Of a DNA stretch of 64,000 nucleotides, positions 41,751-49,790 are shown in pieces (position 1 is the stretch's first letter; every line of letters begins with the position of its first letter). Source of the DNA: Rhodococcus sp. 14-1411-2a (GTDB lineage: Bacteria > Actinomycetota > Actinomycetes > Mycobacteriales > Mycobacteriaceae); NCBI RefSeq assembly GCF_002259485.1, contig NZ_NPGA01000009.1, positions 124,001-188,000 on the forward strand, given 5' to 3'. A model generated the notes under the pieces. The model saw only the letters and a program-made list of their open reading frames with translations. It searched no databases and was not told the origin of the DNA. A program made the position numbers and the translations under genes.

Positions 41751-43286
41751 TTATCCGGTGCGAGCGTCTACTGCTTCGGGGCCGGCCACCCGTGCAGGCA
41801 CGGTCCGTCCGAACGTCATCGATTCGGTGAGATCGTCGAAGCGCGCGTCTATTCTGTCGAGAATATAGTTCTGCCTCACCGACCAGGGCCGCTCGGTCCC
41901 CGATTTGGGTAGCTCGTCCAAGGATCGCGTGACGTATCCCGATGCGAGGTCCACGACCGGTCGAGATTCCACCGGCTTGCCCGCTCGGTCGGGAATTGCG
42001 TGGGTGTAGCCGTGAGACTGCATGTACACCAACAGTTTCGCCACCGCCTTGGCCGTCATGTCGGCTTTGAGCGTCCACGATGCATTCGTGTACCCGATGC
42101 ACCAGGCAACGTTGGGCACGTCCTCGAGCATGTGCCCCTTGTAGACGAACTTGTCGTGCGCCGCGAAGGGCTTTCCGTCCAGTGACAGCGCGATGCCACC
42201 GAAGGCCTTGAGCTTCAACCCCGTTGCAGTGACGATGATGTCGGCCGGGATCTCGTCTCTGGATTCCAGGACGATGCCGTCGGCGGTCACGCGGGAGATT
42301 CGGTCGGTCACCACGGTCGCACGACCGGAACGAATGGCCTTGAACAGGTCGCCGTCCGGCACCACACACAGTCGCTGGTCCCACGGGGCGTACATCGGAT
42401 CGAAGTGCTTGTCGACGTCGTATCCCCGCGGCAATTGCGCCTTCGTCATGGCCCGGAACACCCTGCGGGCCGTCTTCGGTGCGCGTCGACACAACTGATA
42501 CGAGCCGACCATCAACAGTGCATTACGCCACCGCAATGCACTGTGCGCCAGGGAGTCCGGCAGTACGCGCTGAGTGAGCGTGGTGAACGGGTCGGTCATC
42601 GGCAGTGACGCGATGTAGGTGGGCGAGCGCTGCAGCATCGTCACCGACGCGGCCTCGACTGCCAGGGAGGGCACCAAAGTGATTGCGGTTGCGCCACTTC
42701 CGATCACGACGACCCTCTTGCCCGAGTGGTCCAGATCCTCGGGCCACTGCTGAGGGTGCACCATCTGCCCGGTGAACTCGTCGGCCCCGGGAAGATCGGG
42801 GGTGTATCCGCCGGAGTAGTCGAAGTATCCGGTGCACAGGAACACGAATCGGCTGCGATAGGTCTTCGGAACACCGCTCGAAAGCGTCTCGACGGTCCAC
42901 AGGTCCGTCGACGAATCCCAGTTCGCGGCCTCGACCGACGTCGAGAAATCGGTGTGTTCGTCGATACCGTTCGCGTACGCGGTATCGACGATGTAATTGC
43001 GGATGTCTTCGCCGTGCGCGAGCAGGGTGTCTCCCTGCCACGGCGTGTGCGGGAACGAGAACGTGAAGATGTCGCTGTCCGACCGAATTCCGGGGTACCG
43101 GAACAGGTCCCAGGTACCGCCTGCGCGCTCGCGACCTTCCAGGATGGTGTAGCTGAGCTCCGGTGCCATCTGCTGCAGGCGATATGCGGCTCCGACGCCC
43201 GATATGCCTGCACCGATGATGAGAACGTCCTGGAAGTTGTCGACGGAGCCGTCGAACTCGGGCCATCGAACTCGGCTTGTCGTCAC
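41751..43286 (-). CDS. FAD-dependent Baeyer-Villiger monooxygenase, MymA/EthA-like
   Basis: The 511-residue protein has the FAD site LIIGAGISGVGAAYRL, the BVMO fingerprint FTGQMVHPQQW and the second nucleotide site VVVIGSGATAITLV. The sequence fits the mycobacterial MymA/EthA group, which oxidise ketones or sulfur compounds. GTG 43286, with a GCGAGG upstream, is preferred; ATG 43316 would add ten residues without a convincing ribosome binding site. First gene of a BVMO-hydrolase-TetR operon, a typical ketone-to-ester-to-acid route. Confidence 0.9.
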   Translation of the reverse strand: MTTSRVRWPEFDGSVDNFQDVLIIGAGISGVGAAYRLQQMAPELSYTILEGRERAGGTWDLFRYPGIRSDSDIFTFSFPHTPWQGDTLLAHGEDIRNYIVDTAYANGIDEHTDFSTSVEAANWDSSTDLWTVETLSSGVPKTYRSRFVFLCTGYFDYSGGYTPDLPGADEFTGQMVHPQQWPEDLDHSGKRVVVIGSGATAITLVPSLAVEAASVTMLQRSPTYIASLPMTDPFTTLTQRVLPDSLAHSALRWRNALLMVGSYQLCRRAPKTARRVFRAMTKAQLPRGYDVDKHFDPMYAPWDQRLCVVPDGDLFKAIRSGRATVVTDRISRVTADGIVLESRDEIPADIIVTATGLKLKAFGGIALSLDGKPFAAHDKFVYKGHMLEDVPNVAWCIGYTNASWTLKADMTAKAVAKLLVYMQSHGYTHAIPDRAGKPVESRPVVDLASGYVTRSLDELPKSGTERPWSVRQNYILDRIDARFDDLTESMTFGRTVPARVAGPEAVDARTG

Positions 43287-43368
43287 GTCGTGCCTCGCTG
43301 TCTCGCCGAACACCATCGCGGATCGGCCCGACTGTGCGGCGGATCGCGACTTACATCACACAATGTGC

Positions 43369-43392
43369 CATTGACGAGTGGCGGTGTCAATG
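43369..43392. promoter_or_regulatory. Operator candidate CATTGAC-N10-GTCAATG
   Basis: CATTGAC (43369-43375) and GTCAATG (43386-43392) are inverted 7-bp arms with a 10-bp spacer, about 80 bp upstream of the BVMO start and 37 bp before a short leader-like coding sequence on the other strand. This is the size expected of a TetR-type operator. The GTCAATG half-site recurs at 37650-37656. Confidence 0.55.
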
Positions 43393-43428
43393 ACAGTGTT
43401 CACCGCACACCGAAGACAGGAACCCCTC

Positions 43429-43488
43429 ATGAACCACACATCACCTGTTGCCTGCATCCACACAGCACAGGGAACCAGAATCCGATGA
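43429..43488 (+). CDS. Possible 19-residue leader peptide
   Basis: A short frame MNHTSPVACIHTAQGTRIR begins at an ATG with AGGAA upstream and ends at a TGA that overlaps the ATG of the following small frame (ATGA). The overlap suggests translational coupling. There is no family evidence and it could be chance. Confidence 0.25.
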   Translation: MNHTSPVACIHTAQGTRIR

Positions 43489-43643
43489 CTGCAGTGGCGG
43501 TCGGGGCCGCAGGAGTCATCGCTCTCGTCCTACTGGCGTCGAGGGGATCGGGCCTGGACTTCGAGCGACGTGCCCTGTCCGGCGCATACAAGCCGGTGCG
43601 CTCGAAGTGGCCGAAGCGACCGTTCACGCGCCGACGCACGTAA
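43485..43643 (+). CDS. Small membrane peptide, hypothetical
   Basis: A 52-residue frame starts MTAVAVGAAGVIALVLLASRG, a single hydrophobic helix, followed by a basic tail (KPVRSKWPKRPFTRRR). It starts inside the stop codon of the 19-residue frame. The gene lies between the BVMO operon and a TetR gene on its own strand. The composition is that of a small inner-membrane peptide, but there is no recognised homologue. Confidence 0.4.
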   Translation: MTAVAVGAAGVIALVLLASRGSGLDFERRALSGAYKPVRSKWPKRPFTRRRT

Positions 43644-43716
43644 CGAGCTCGCGAGCGGTTCATTCCGTTCCGTGACGTCGACAACGGCAGCGGGCCCGGT
43701 CAGTACTCTCGACCCC

Positions 43717-44361
43717 ATGGGCGATCGGAAGTACGCAGGCAGGTCGCCCGAGGAGCGATCCTCCGAACGCATCGCCCGTCTCATGGACACCGCGATCGCT
43801 CTGTTCGGCAGCCACGGGTACGCGGCGACCACGATCGGGATGTTGTGCGCGGAATCGAACGTGTCGACCCGTCACTTCTATCGCGAGATCGGAAGCCGGT
43901 CGGAGCTGCTCAAGAAGATCGTCACCACCATGAATCAGGACGGCGAGCACGCTGCACGAGAGGCACTGACCGCCGACGGTCGGCAACCGGTGTTGGCGTC
44001 GATCGACGCCGCAATCCGGGCGTACCTCGGCGTCACGTGTCGCACCAGGATGTCGGCTCGGGTCTGCTACGTCGAAGTGGTCGGCGTCAGTACCGACATC
44101 GAACTGTGGCGCATGAACCAGCGAGACGTCATCGTCGAGATGTTCGACTCCCTGGCGACCACCGCCGCAGCACGAGGAGAACTGCCGAACAGGAACTATC
44201 GCCTGGTCATTCTCGCAATTATTGGTGCCGCCAACATCTTCGCCCAGGAATGGGCCCTGAGCCGCAGTTCCGACGTCGGAACCACCGATGACACCTTCAC
44301 CCCGTACATCGACACCCTCGTCGAGTTGGTCACTGCCGCACTGACGACACCACTCCCCTGA
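43717..44361 (+). CDS. TetR-family transcriptional regulator
   Basis: The 214-residue protein has the HTH region SERIARLMDTAIALFGSHG, then TIGMLCAESNVSTRHFYREI, and a helical C-terminal ligand domain. The following gene is 19 bp away. The neighbours do not show a clear target. ATG 43717 follows the spacer and precedes MGDRKYAGRSPEER; no upstream start improves on it. Confidence 0.88.
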   Translation: MGDRKYAGRSPEERSSERIARLMDTAIALFGSHGYAATTIGMLCAESNVSTRHFYREIGSRSELLKKIVTTMNQDGEHAAREALTADGRQPVLASIDAAIRAYLGVTCRTRMSARVCYVEVVGVSTDIELWRMNQRDVIVEMFDSLATTAAARGELPNRNYRLVILAIIGAANIFAQEWALSRSSDVGTTDDTFTPYIDTLVELVTAALTTPLP

Positions 44362-44380
44362 CCGGAACCAGGTTCGAACC

Positions 44381-45404
44381 ATGCTCCTACTCGCGTTGGC
44401 CGTCGTCTTGGTCGTCACGTCGTTCGTCCGTATCCGGCGAGACCCGCGTCGGCTGTCCAACGGCCTGACTGTCATTGCGGCTCTCGCTGCGCTGGCGATC
44501 GGATCGCTGAGTCTGCTGCATCGGCTGGACGCCCGGGTCGAGGCGATTCTCGTCGTTGCGGTGCTGACGGCAATACTGCTGACGGCAATCGGACTCGTGG
44601 GCGCAGCGGCCATCAATGGGCTGGTGGTGATCAGGCGCGAAGGGCTCCGACTCTCGACCGCACTGCCACTTGCTCTGGCGGTTGCGGTGACGCTGGGCGT
44701 CGGGCTGTTCGTCGCAGTGGCGGCCGTGCTGGAAACGCACACTCTGCCCCTGTGGTTGCTGGCCGCGGTCTGGACAGGGGTGCTGTTCTCGGTCTGCCTC
44801 GGCGTCCAGCTCGCCGCGTTCTCTGTCCACGCGCTGATCTACGGACACTTGGAGCCACCGAAAGGAAGTTCAGCCGTTGTTGCTCTGGGATGCGGGCTTG
44901 GGCTCGGGAGGAACCGTGACGCCTCTTCTCGAGAGCCGACTGAACCGCGCCCTCGATGTGTACAACGCCGAAGTGGCGTCCGGACATCGCCCGGCCCTGG
45001 TCGTATCCGGCGGGCAAGGGTCCGACGAGGAAACTGCGGAGGCCACGGCGATGAAGAAGTACCTGATCGGCAAGGGTGTGGCCGAGAAACTGATCCTCGC
45101 CGAGGCGCGCTCGCGAAACACTCGGGAGAACTTGACGATGACGCGGGACCTTCTCGAGTCGTCGGACCTGAGGTCGGAGCCGATGATCGTGGTGACCAGC
45201 AACTTTCACGTCCTGCGAACGGCCGCGTTCACTCGCGATCTGGGTCTCGACGCCCATGTGACGGGAGCCGACACGGCACGTTTCTACGCACCGACGGCGT
45301 TCCTGCGCGAGTTCGTCGCAATCCTGCATCGCTACCGCAAGCCCAACATCGCCCTGCTGGTCGGCATCGCTTCGATCGTGGTGATTCTCCAGCACGTGAA
45401 CTGA
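44381..45404 (+). pseudogene. YdcF/DUF218 membrane protein broken by a frameshift
   Basis: The N-terminal part (from 44381) has four or five membrane helices and reads into SSAVVALGCGLG, the start of a YdcF domain. At that point the YdcF sequence continues only in the next frame, with GSGGTVTPLLESRLNRALD onward, including LVVSGGQGSDE, RSRNTRENL and VTSNFHVLRTAAF, ending with a last membrane helix. The join lies between about 44891 and 44907, in a run of G-rich codons, and removal of one base restores a single frame of about 340 residues. This is either a real disrupted gene or a one-base sequence error. Confidence 0.8.
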
Positions 45405-45589
45405 CAATGCGGGCCCGACGGCACCAGGGAACTGCGCGACATCGAGCATCCCCACCGATAGTGACCCGGAACACGCCCGTCGGACGTATGTTTCGGAGCG
45501 TCGATTTCGACTCATACCTAACGGCGTCGTCCGCGACGCCCCCAGCTCCGGGTATCCGGAGACGACCTACACGAAAGAGGTACGCACCG

Positions 45590-46180
45590 ATGGCCGACTT
45601 CATCGACAAGGCTCAGCACAAGGCAGAGGAACTGGCCGGGACTGCGAAGGAGAAGGCCGGCGAGGCAACCGGTGACGACAGCCTTCGCGCCGAGGGTGCC
45701 AAGGATCAGGCGAAGGCCAACACTCATCAGGCCGCCGACAAGGTCTCCGACGTCGCCGAAAGCGCCGCCGACTCCGCAGCCGGTGCCGCCAAGGAGGCCA
45801 AGCACGCAGCCGCCGATGTCGCGGACAAGGCGTCCGACGTGGCCGAGGACGTCAAGAACACCGTCAAGGACAAGGTCTCGAACGTCGATGCCGACGACGT
45901 CAAGGAGAAGGCCTCGCAGGTCGCCGACAAGGCAGCCGACAAGGCCTCCGCCGTCGCCGACGACGTGAAGAACACGGTTCGCAACATCGACTCCGAGGAT
46001 GTCGCCCAGGCTGCGAAGGTCGGCACTCCGATCATCGCAGCCGTCGCAGCCGCGGCCGGTGCCGTCGCGTTCGTACTGATCCGTCGACGCAACCGTCGCC
46101 GTAGCGCTGCGCACTTGTTCGTTCCGTCGAAGCGCACCACCCGCAAGCTCGCCAAGAAGGCCCGCAAGCACAGCTTCTGA
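45590..46180 (+). CDS. CsbD-like, helical repeat-rich stress protein with membrane anchor
   Basis: The 196-residue protein begins MADFIDKAQHKAEELAGTAKEKAG, a CsbD-like motif, followed by multiple Ala/Lys/Asp-rich heptad-like repeats (VADKASDVAED, VADKAADKASAVADD). A hydrophobic helix near residue 145-165 (TPIIAAVAAAAGAVAFVLI) and a very basic tail follow. Proteins of this type are induced by general stress and are often abundant, but their function is unknown. AAAGAGG precedes the ATG at 45590. A strong terminator follows. Confidence 0.75.
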   Translation: MADFIDKAQHKAEELAGTAKEKAGEATGDDSLRAEGAKDQAKANTHQAADKVSDVAESAADSAAGAAKEAKHAAADVADKASDVAEDVKNTVKDKVSNVDADDVKEKASQVADKAADKASAVADDVKNTVRNIDSEDVAQAAKVGTPIIAAVAAAAGAVAFVLIRRRNRRRSAAHLFVPSKRTTRKLAKKARKHSF

Positions 46181-46190
46181 AGGTAATTGC

Positions 46191-46229
46191 GCAGAAAAGC
46201 CCCGCCTCCATCGAGGCGGGGCTTTCTGC
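46191..46229. terminator. Strong bidirectional intrinsic terminator
   Basis: A GC-rich inverted repeat with arms AGCCCCGCCTC and GAGGCGGGGCT, loop CAT, and A- and T-rich outer ends (GCAGAAAA / TTTCTGC) lies between the convergent CsbD-like and hypothetical genes. It can end both transcripts. Confidence 0.9.
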
Positions 46230-46232
46230 GTC

Positions 46233-46529
46233 CTACAGCGGCTTGAGTGCCCGGCTGGGTACCCAGTGAGTGACGGTTTCGCTGCGGTCTCGTGACATCA
46301 ACTCGTACGTGACGCGGCCCAGCCAATCTCCGTCCACGGTGATGGACCACTCGACCAGATCTCCCGGCACGACGCGTCGCACATCGAATCCCTCGGGATT
46401 GAACTTCGAGGCGTGGTGCGGCGGCAGCGGGTAGAGGATGTTCAGGTCGATCCACACCTTCAGCGGTGGTCGGAGCAGCTTGAACGGGCGCACGGCAGAC
46501 GCCGGTCGAGGTTGTGCGCGCCGTGCCAT
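46233..46529 (-). CDS. Hypothetical protein, conserved actinobacterial type
   Basis: The 98-residue protein begins MARRAQPRPASAVRP and contains KVWIDLNILYPLPPHHASKF and VVPGDLVEWSITVDGDWLGRV. It has no membrane helix, signal peptide or recognised domain. It may be a small PilZ-like or DNA-interacting protein, but this is not supported. The internal ATG at 46529 is chosen because the longer version adds a chance-looking Arg/Thr-rich leader. The downstream terminator supports it as a real gene. Confidence 0.55.
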   Translation of the reverse strand: MARRAQPRPASAVRPFKLLRPPLKVWIDLNILYPLPPHHASKFNPEGFDVRRVVPGDLVEWSITVDGDWLGRVTYELMSRDRSETVTHWVPSRALKPL

Positions 46530-46582
46530 CGTTCGATCATACGTTCGATCAGTACGTCGATCCACCGCCCTGGACAACGAAG

Positions 46583-46617
46583 AACGGCCACCCGCACACG
46601 AGGTGCAGGTGGCCGTT
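46583..46617. terminator. Intrinsic terminator hairpin after the mycolyltransferase
   Basis: Arms AACGGCCACC (46583-46592) and GGTGGCCGTT (46608-46617) form a 10-bp stem with a 15-nt loop, just beyond the stop codon of the minus-strand mycolyltransferase gene. Confidence 0.75.
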
Positions 46618-46634
46618 GTTCGGTGCTGGAAAGA

Positions 46635-47687
46635 TCAGATTCCGAGCGATCCCGCCAGGAACGGCCAGGAGTTGTGCAGGTCGTCCTGCCAGTAGCCCCA
46701 CGAGTGGTTTCCGACCGGGCGGAAGTCCACGGTGGCCGGGATACCGAGCTGATCGAGGCGCTTGGCCAGGTTCGAGGTGCAGAAGTTGGTGGCAACTTCG
46801 ATGCCACCGCCGACGATGACCTGGTTGGCAAGCGTCGCCGGGTCGTTCTTCAGACGCGGGTTGGCAAAGGTGTCGTTCGGGGCACCGGGCAGTCCGCTGC
46901 CGGTGCTCATGTAGATCTGCGTTCCGCGGAGCTTCTCGGCGTTGAGCAGCGGGTCGTTCTCGCGCCACACGGGGCCGTCGAGCGGTCCCCACATGTTCTC
47001 GACGTTGCCGCCGCCGTAGGTCTCGACGACGAGCTTGACGAACTGCTGACCGATGGGGTCGGAGGTCTGAGCGCAGCCGCTGTACGCCGCGACGCCGGTG
47101 AACTTGCCCGGGTACTTGATCGCGATGTTGAGAACCGAGGTGCCCGTCATGGACAGCGCTGCGAGCGACTGGCGACCGTTGGTGTCGAACTGGGCGTCGA
47201 TCAGCGGGGGCAGCTCTTCACCGAGGAAGGTGCTCCACTTGTTGCTACCGAGCTTCGGATCGTCCTGGAGCCAGTCGGTGTAGTAGGACCACTTGCCCTT
47301 CTGCGGAGTCACGATGTAGGCGTTCTTGTCCGACAGGAAGGCCTCGGCGTCGGTCTGCGACTGCCACGATGCGGCATCCTCGCCGCCGCCTGCGCCGTTG
47401 AGCAGGTACAGCACCGGGCGGGACACGCTGTCGTCGGCCGGCTTCTGCACCGTCACGGGAATGGTGCGGTTCATGGACGCCGAGTACACCTGGAGCTGGA
47501 CCTGGCGGTTCTCGAGGGTGTTCACCGACTCGATCCTCGATCCGTTGCTCGACTGCGTCGTAGCCGCAGGCAGCTCTTCCGCGGACGCGACGGGCGTCAT
47601 CAGCGCGGTCGGGAGGATCGCCACTGCGAGGGCGACGGCCGTAGCCGAACCGATTCGCCGGAAGCCGTGTCGTCGAGATCGTGGCAC
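46635..47687 (-). CDS. Secreted mycolyltransferase/esterase, antigen 85 family
   Basis: The 350-residue protein has a signal peptide (basic start, hydrophobic core AVALAVAILPTALM, cleavage likely after ASA). The mature part has the antigen 85 fold: PVLYLLNGAGGGEDAASW, the nucleophile region LSMTGTSVLN, and a late His in VGNHSWGYW. The usual GxSxG reads LSMTG, as in other rhodococcal homologues. It transfers mycolic acids to trehalose or arabinogalactan in the mycomembrane. This is the clearest evidence that the host makes mycolates. Confidence 0.92.
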   Translation of the reverse strand: MPRSRRHGFRRIGSATAVALAVAILPTALMTPVASAEELPAATTQSSNGSRIESVNTLENRQVQLQVYSASMNRTIPVTVQKPADDSVSRPVLYLLNGAGGGEDAASWQSQTDAEAFLSDKNAYIVTPQKGKWSYYTDWLQDDPKLGSNKWSTFLGEELPPLIDAQFDTNGRQSLAALSMTGTSVLNIAIKYPGKFTGVAAYSGCAQTSDPIGQQFVKLVVETYGGGNVENMWGPLDGPVWRENDPLLNAEKLRGTQIYMSTGSGLPGAPNDTFANPRLKNDPATLANQVIVGGGIEVATNFCTSNLAKRLDQLGIPATVDFRPVGNHSWGYWQDDLHNSWPFLAGSLGI

Positions 47688-47743
47688 GCTGTTTCACCTT
47701 TTCGTCGAGTTACACCGGTCGAGTCTCTACATCGGCCGAAGAT

Positions 47744-47759
47744 GAGGTGACGTTACCTC
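47744..47759. promoter_or_regulatory. Near-perfect 16-bp palindrome in a divergent spacer
   Basis: GAGGTGACGTTACCTC has seven of eight complementary pairs and lies in the 213-bp spacer between the mycolyltransferase and the small secreted protein. It could be an operator; no regulator is known. Confidence 0.3.
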
Positions 47760-47900
47760 GAGCAAACGACCCGAGCGTTATGGACCGGACGAATCCGAGA
47801 CGCGATCGTGATGTGCTCGGCAACGCAGACGCAGAGGTGTTCCCACGAGACGAGTGTCTGTGGTCTATTGGGTGCCCGTCCCGCGAAGGAGTCGATCGAG

Positions 47901-48296
47901 ATGTTTCGTCGCACCGCTGTCATTGCTTGCGTCATTGCAGGTGCCGCTGCTTTCGGAACGGGAACGGCCGCAGCCGACGAGTGGCCCACTCCGCCGCCGT
48001 ATCCGAGTCCGTCGGCTCCACAGGATGTCACCGGATTCCTCACCCCGCAGGACCCGGACTACTGGAACCCGTTCGTCAGCAAGAATCGACTGACCTCGCC
48101 CTACGGCAACAGCACTCGCATCGTCTGCACCGGATTTCACGGAGTGCTCGGCTCCTGCTGGCAGGCCGACTCGAATGGCAACCCGCACAAGCTGATTCTG
48201 CTGAACATGAACTACCCGGGTTCGACGGGTCAGCTGCTGCCCGGCGGAGGTCCCGGGCACTTCGTCTACCCAGGCTTCATCCCCGGCATCGGCTGA
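47901..48296 (+). CDS. Small secreted protein, hypothetical
   Basis: The 131-residue protein has a typical signal peptide (MFRRTAVIACVIAGAAAFGTGTAAA) and a mature, Pro-rich then Gly-rich region (PTPPPYPSPS, QDPDYWNPF, LLPGGGPGHFVYPGF) with two Cys residues. No domain is recognised. A ribosome binding site AAGGAG lies 10 nt before the ATG at 47901; the ATG at 47808 is too far upstream. Such small secreted actinobacterial proteins are often cell-surface components. Divergent from the mycolyltransferase. Confidence 0.7.
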   Translation: MFRRTAVIACVIAGAAAFGTGTAAADEWPTPPPYPSPSAPQDVTGFLTPQDPDYWNPFVSKNRLTSPYGNSTRIVCTGFHGVLGSCWQADSNGNPHKLILLNMNYPGSTGQLLPGGGPGHFVYPGFIPGIG

Positions 48297-48324
48297 CCCG
48301 CACCTGGTTGTTCACTATCGTCGA

Positions 48325-48349
48325 CCGATCGCGGATTTCCGCCGATCGG
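48325..48349. terminator. Probable convergent terminator
   Basis: Arms around CCGATCGCGG (48325-48334) and CCGCCGATCGG (48339-48349) can pair with one bulge, with loop ATTT, in the gap between the convergent secreted protein and NADH dehydrogenase genes. There is no clear T tract. Confidence 0.35.
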
Positions 48350-48375
48350 CGACGGTACTGAACGCTGGCGTTCGC

Positions 48376-49683
48376 TCAGTTGTACGGCTTACGCGCAGTT
48401 TCCGGGTCGCCGTAGGTGATGGCACGTTCGCGTCGGGTACCGGTGGCCAGGGTTGCGGCCCAGTTGATCAGTGTCCCGACGCGATTGCGGTTGCCGGCCA
48501 GGAATGCGATGTGGATGACTCCCCACGACACCCAGCCCACGAAGCCCGACATCTTCAGCGGCCCGGCCTGCACCAGCGCGTGACCGCGGGCGATGTAGGC
48601 CGCGGTGCCGAGATCTCGGTACTTGAAATCCTTACGCGCAGAGCCGGACAGGTCTGCTGCGATGGCCGCGCCCGCCGCGCGTCCGCCCTGCATCGCCACT
48701 TCGGCAACTCCCGCGAGCTTGTTCAGCGACATGATGTCTCCGACGACGAAGACGTTGCGGTGTCCCGGGATCGAGAGGTCCGGCTGCACGGCGATCCGTC
48801 CGGAGCGATCCTGTTCGACGCCCATCGCGTCGGCGAGTCGTTTCACGAACGGAACGGCTTCGACGCCTGCGGTCCACAGCACGGTGTGGGTGTCGTAGCG
48901 AATGACGGTCTTGGGTTCGGCCTTGGCCGTGACCTCGACGTCGGTGGCCGTGACGTCGGTGACGTGAACTCCGAGATGGGTTTCCACGCCTACCGCGTCG
49001 AGGGTGCGTTGCGCTTTCTTCGTCAGGGAATCGGGGAACGATTCGAGGACGCGGTCACCGCCGTGGAAGAGCAGCACCCGCGCTTCCGACGGGTGAATGG
49101 TGTCGAACTCCTTCGCCAACGCCCGAGTCGCGAGTTCCCTTATCTGACCGGCCAATTCGACTCCGGTCGGGCCTCCCCCCGCCACGGCGAACGTGAGCCA
49201 TGGTCGGCGTTCCTCCACGGTGGGCAGAGACTCCGCCATCTCGAAGGCGGAGATCAGCTTTCGCCTGATCGCGAGGGCATCGTCGAGGGTCTTCATCCCC
49301 GGTGCCCACTGCACGTATTCGTCGTGGCCGTGATACGCCTGCTGCATTCCGACGGCAACGACGAGGTAGTCGTAGGGCAGCTCGAAGGTCGAGCCGTCGA
49401 ACCGACTGGCCGTCACCACTCCACCGTCACCCACCGCGGTCACCGAGGTCGCTTCACCCAGCGCCACATACACGTTCTTCTGCTTACGCAGTAGGTGCCG
49501 CAGCGGACTGGCGATCGAACCCTCGGACACCAGACCGGTGGCGCATTGATAGAGCAGTGGCTGGAAGACGTGAGAGGTGCCGCGCTCGAGCACGGTGACA
49601 TCGACGTCCTCGTTACGCAAACGGCGCGCCGCGTGCAGCCCGCCGAATCCTCCGCCGATGACCAATACCCGTGGACGTGCCAT
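48376..49683 (-). CDS. ndh: Type II NADH dehydrogenase (NAD(P)/FAD oxidoreductase)
   Basis: The 435-residue protein has the FAD motif VLVIGGGFGGLHAARRL, the second nucleotide motif AVAGGGPTGVELAGQI, the quinone-site type VLWTAGVEAVPF, and the late FAD motif FVVGDIMSLN. A C-terminal region with PLKMSGFVGWVSWGVIHIAFLAGNRNR is the membrane-association part. It oxidises NADH and reduces quinone without pumping protons. ATG 49683 is preceded by AGGGAGA. The N-terminus MARPRVLVIGGG matches the family. Confidence 0.92.
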   Translation of the reverse strand: MARPRVLVIGGGFGGLHAARRLRNEDVDVTVLERGTSHVFQPLLYQCATGLVSEGSIASPLRHLLRKQKNVYVALGEATSVTAVGDGGVVTASRFDGSTFELPYDYLVVAVGMQQAYHGHDEYVQWAPGMKTLDDALAIRRKLISAFEMAESLPTVEERRPWLTFAVAGGGPTGVELAGQIRELATRALAKEFDTIHPSEARVLLFHGGDRVLESFPDSLTKKAQRTLDAVGVETHLGVHVTDVTATDVEVTAKAEPKTVIRYDTHTVLWTAGVEAVPFVKRLADAMGVEQDRSGRIAVQPDLSIPGHRNVFVVGDIMSLNKLAGVAEVAMQGGRAAGAAIAADLSGSARKDFKYRDLGTAAYIARGHALVQAGPLKMSGFVGWVSWGVIHIAFLAGNRNRVGTLINWAATLATGTRRERAITYGDPETARKPYN

Positions 49684-49744
49684 GTGAATATTCTCCCTCG
49701 GACCGACCGCAGAGAAGGACTCTCCGAGTGGCCAGCCTACTCGA

Positions 49745-49775
49745 GGACCGCACCCCTGATCAGGAGTGCGGCCCT
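49745..49775. terminator. Hairpin between DUF305 and NADH dehydrogenase genes
   Basis: CCGCAC-C-CCTGATCAGG-A-GTGCGG forms a long stem with two mismatches, extended by AGG/CCT outside. It lies 16 bp after the DUF305 stop on its strand and is probably its terminator. No T tract follows. Confidence 0.55.
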
Positions 49776-49790
49776 CGGTGTCGATCCGGG

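Noticed and set aside
44362-44380. Sequence GGTTCGAACC resembling a tRNA T-loop
   Set aside because: No acceptor stem, anticodon arm or CCA-like end surrounds it; it is a short palindrome between two genes.
44381-46180. A single 599-residue frame joining YdcF-like helices to the CsbD-like protein
   Set aside because: The middle of the frame is an Arg/Pro-rich antisense-type translation. The true YdcF continuation is in another frame, and the CsbD-like gene has its own start and ribosome binding site at 45590.
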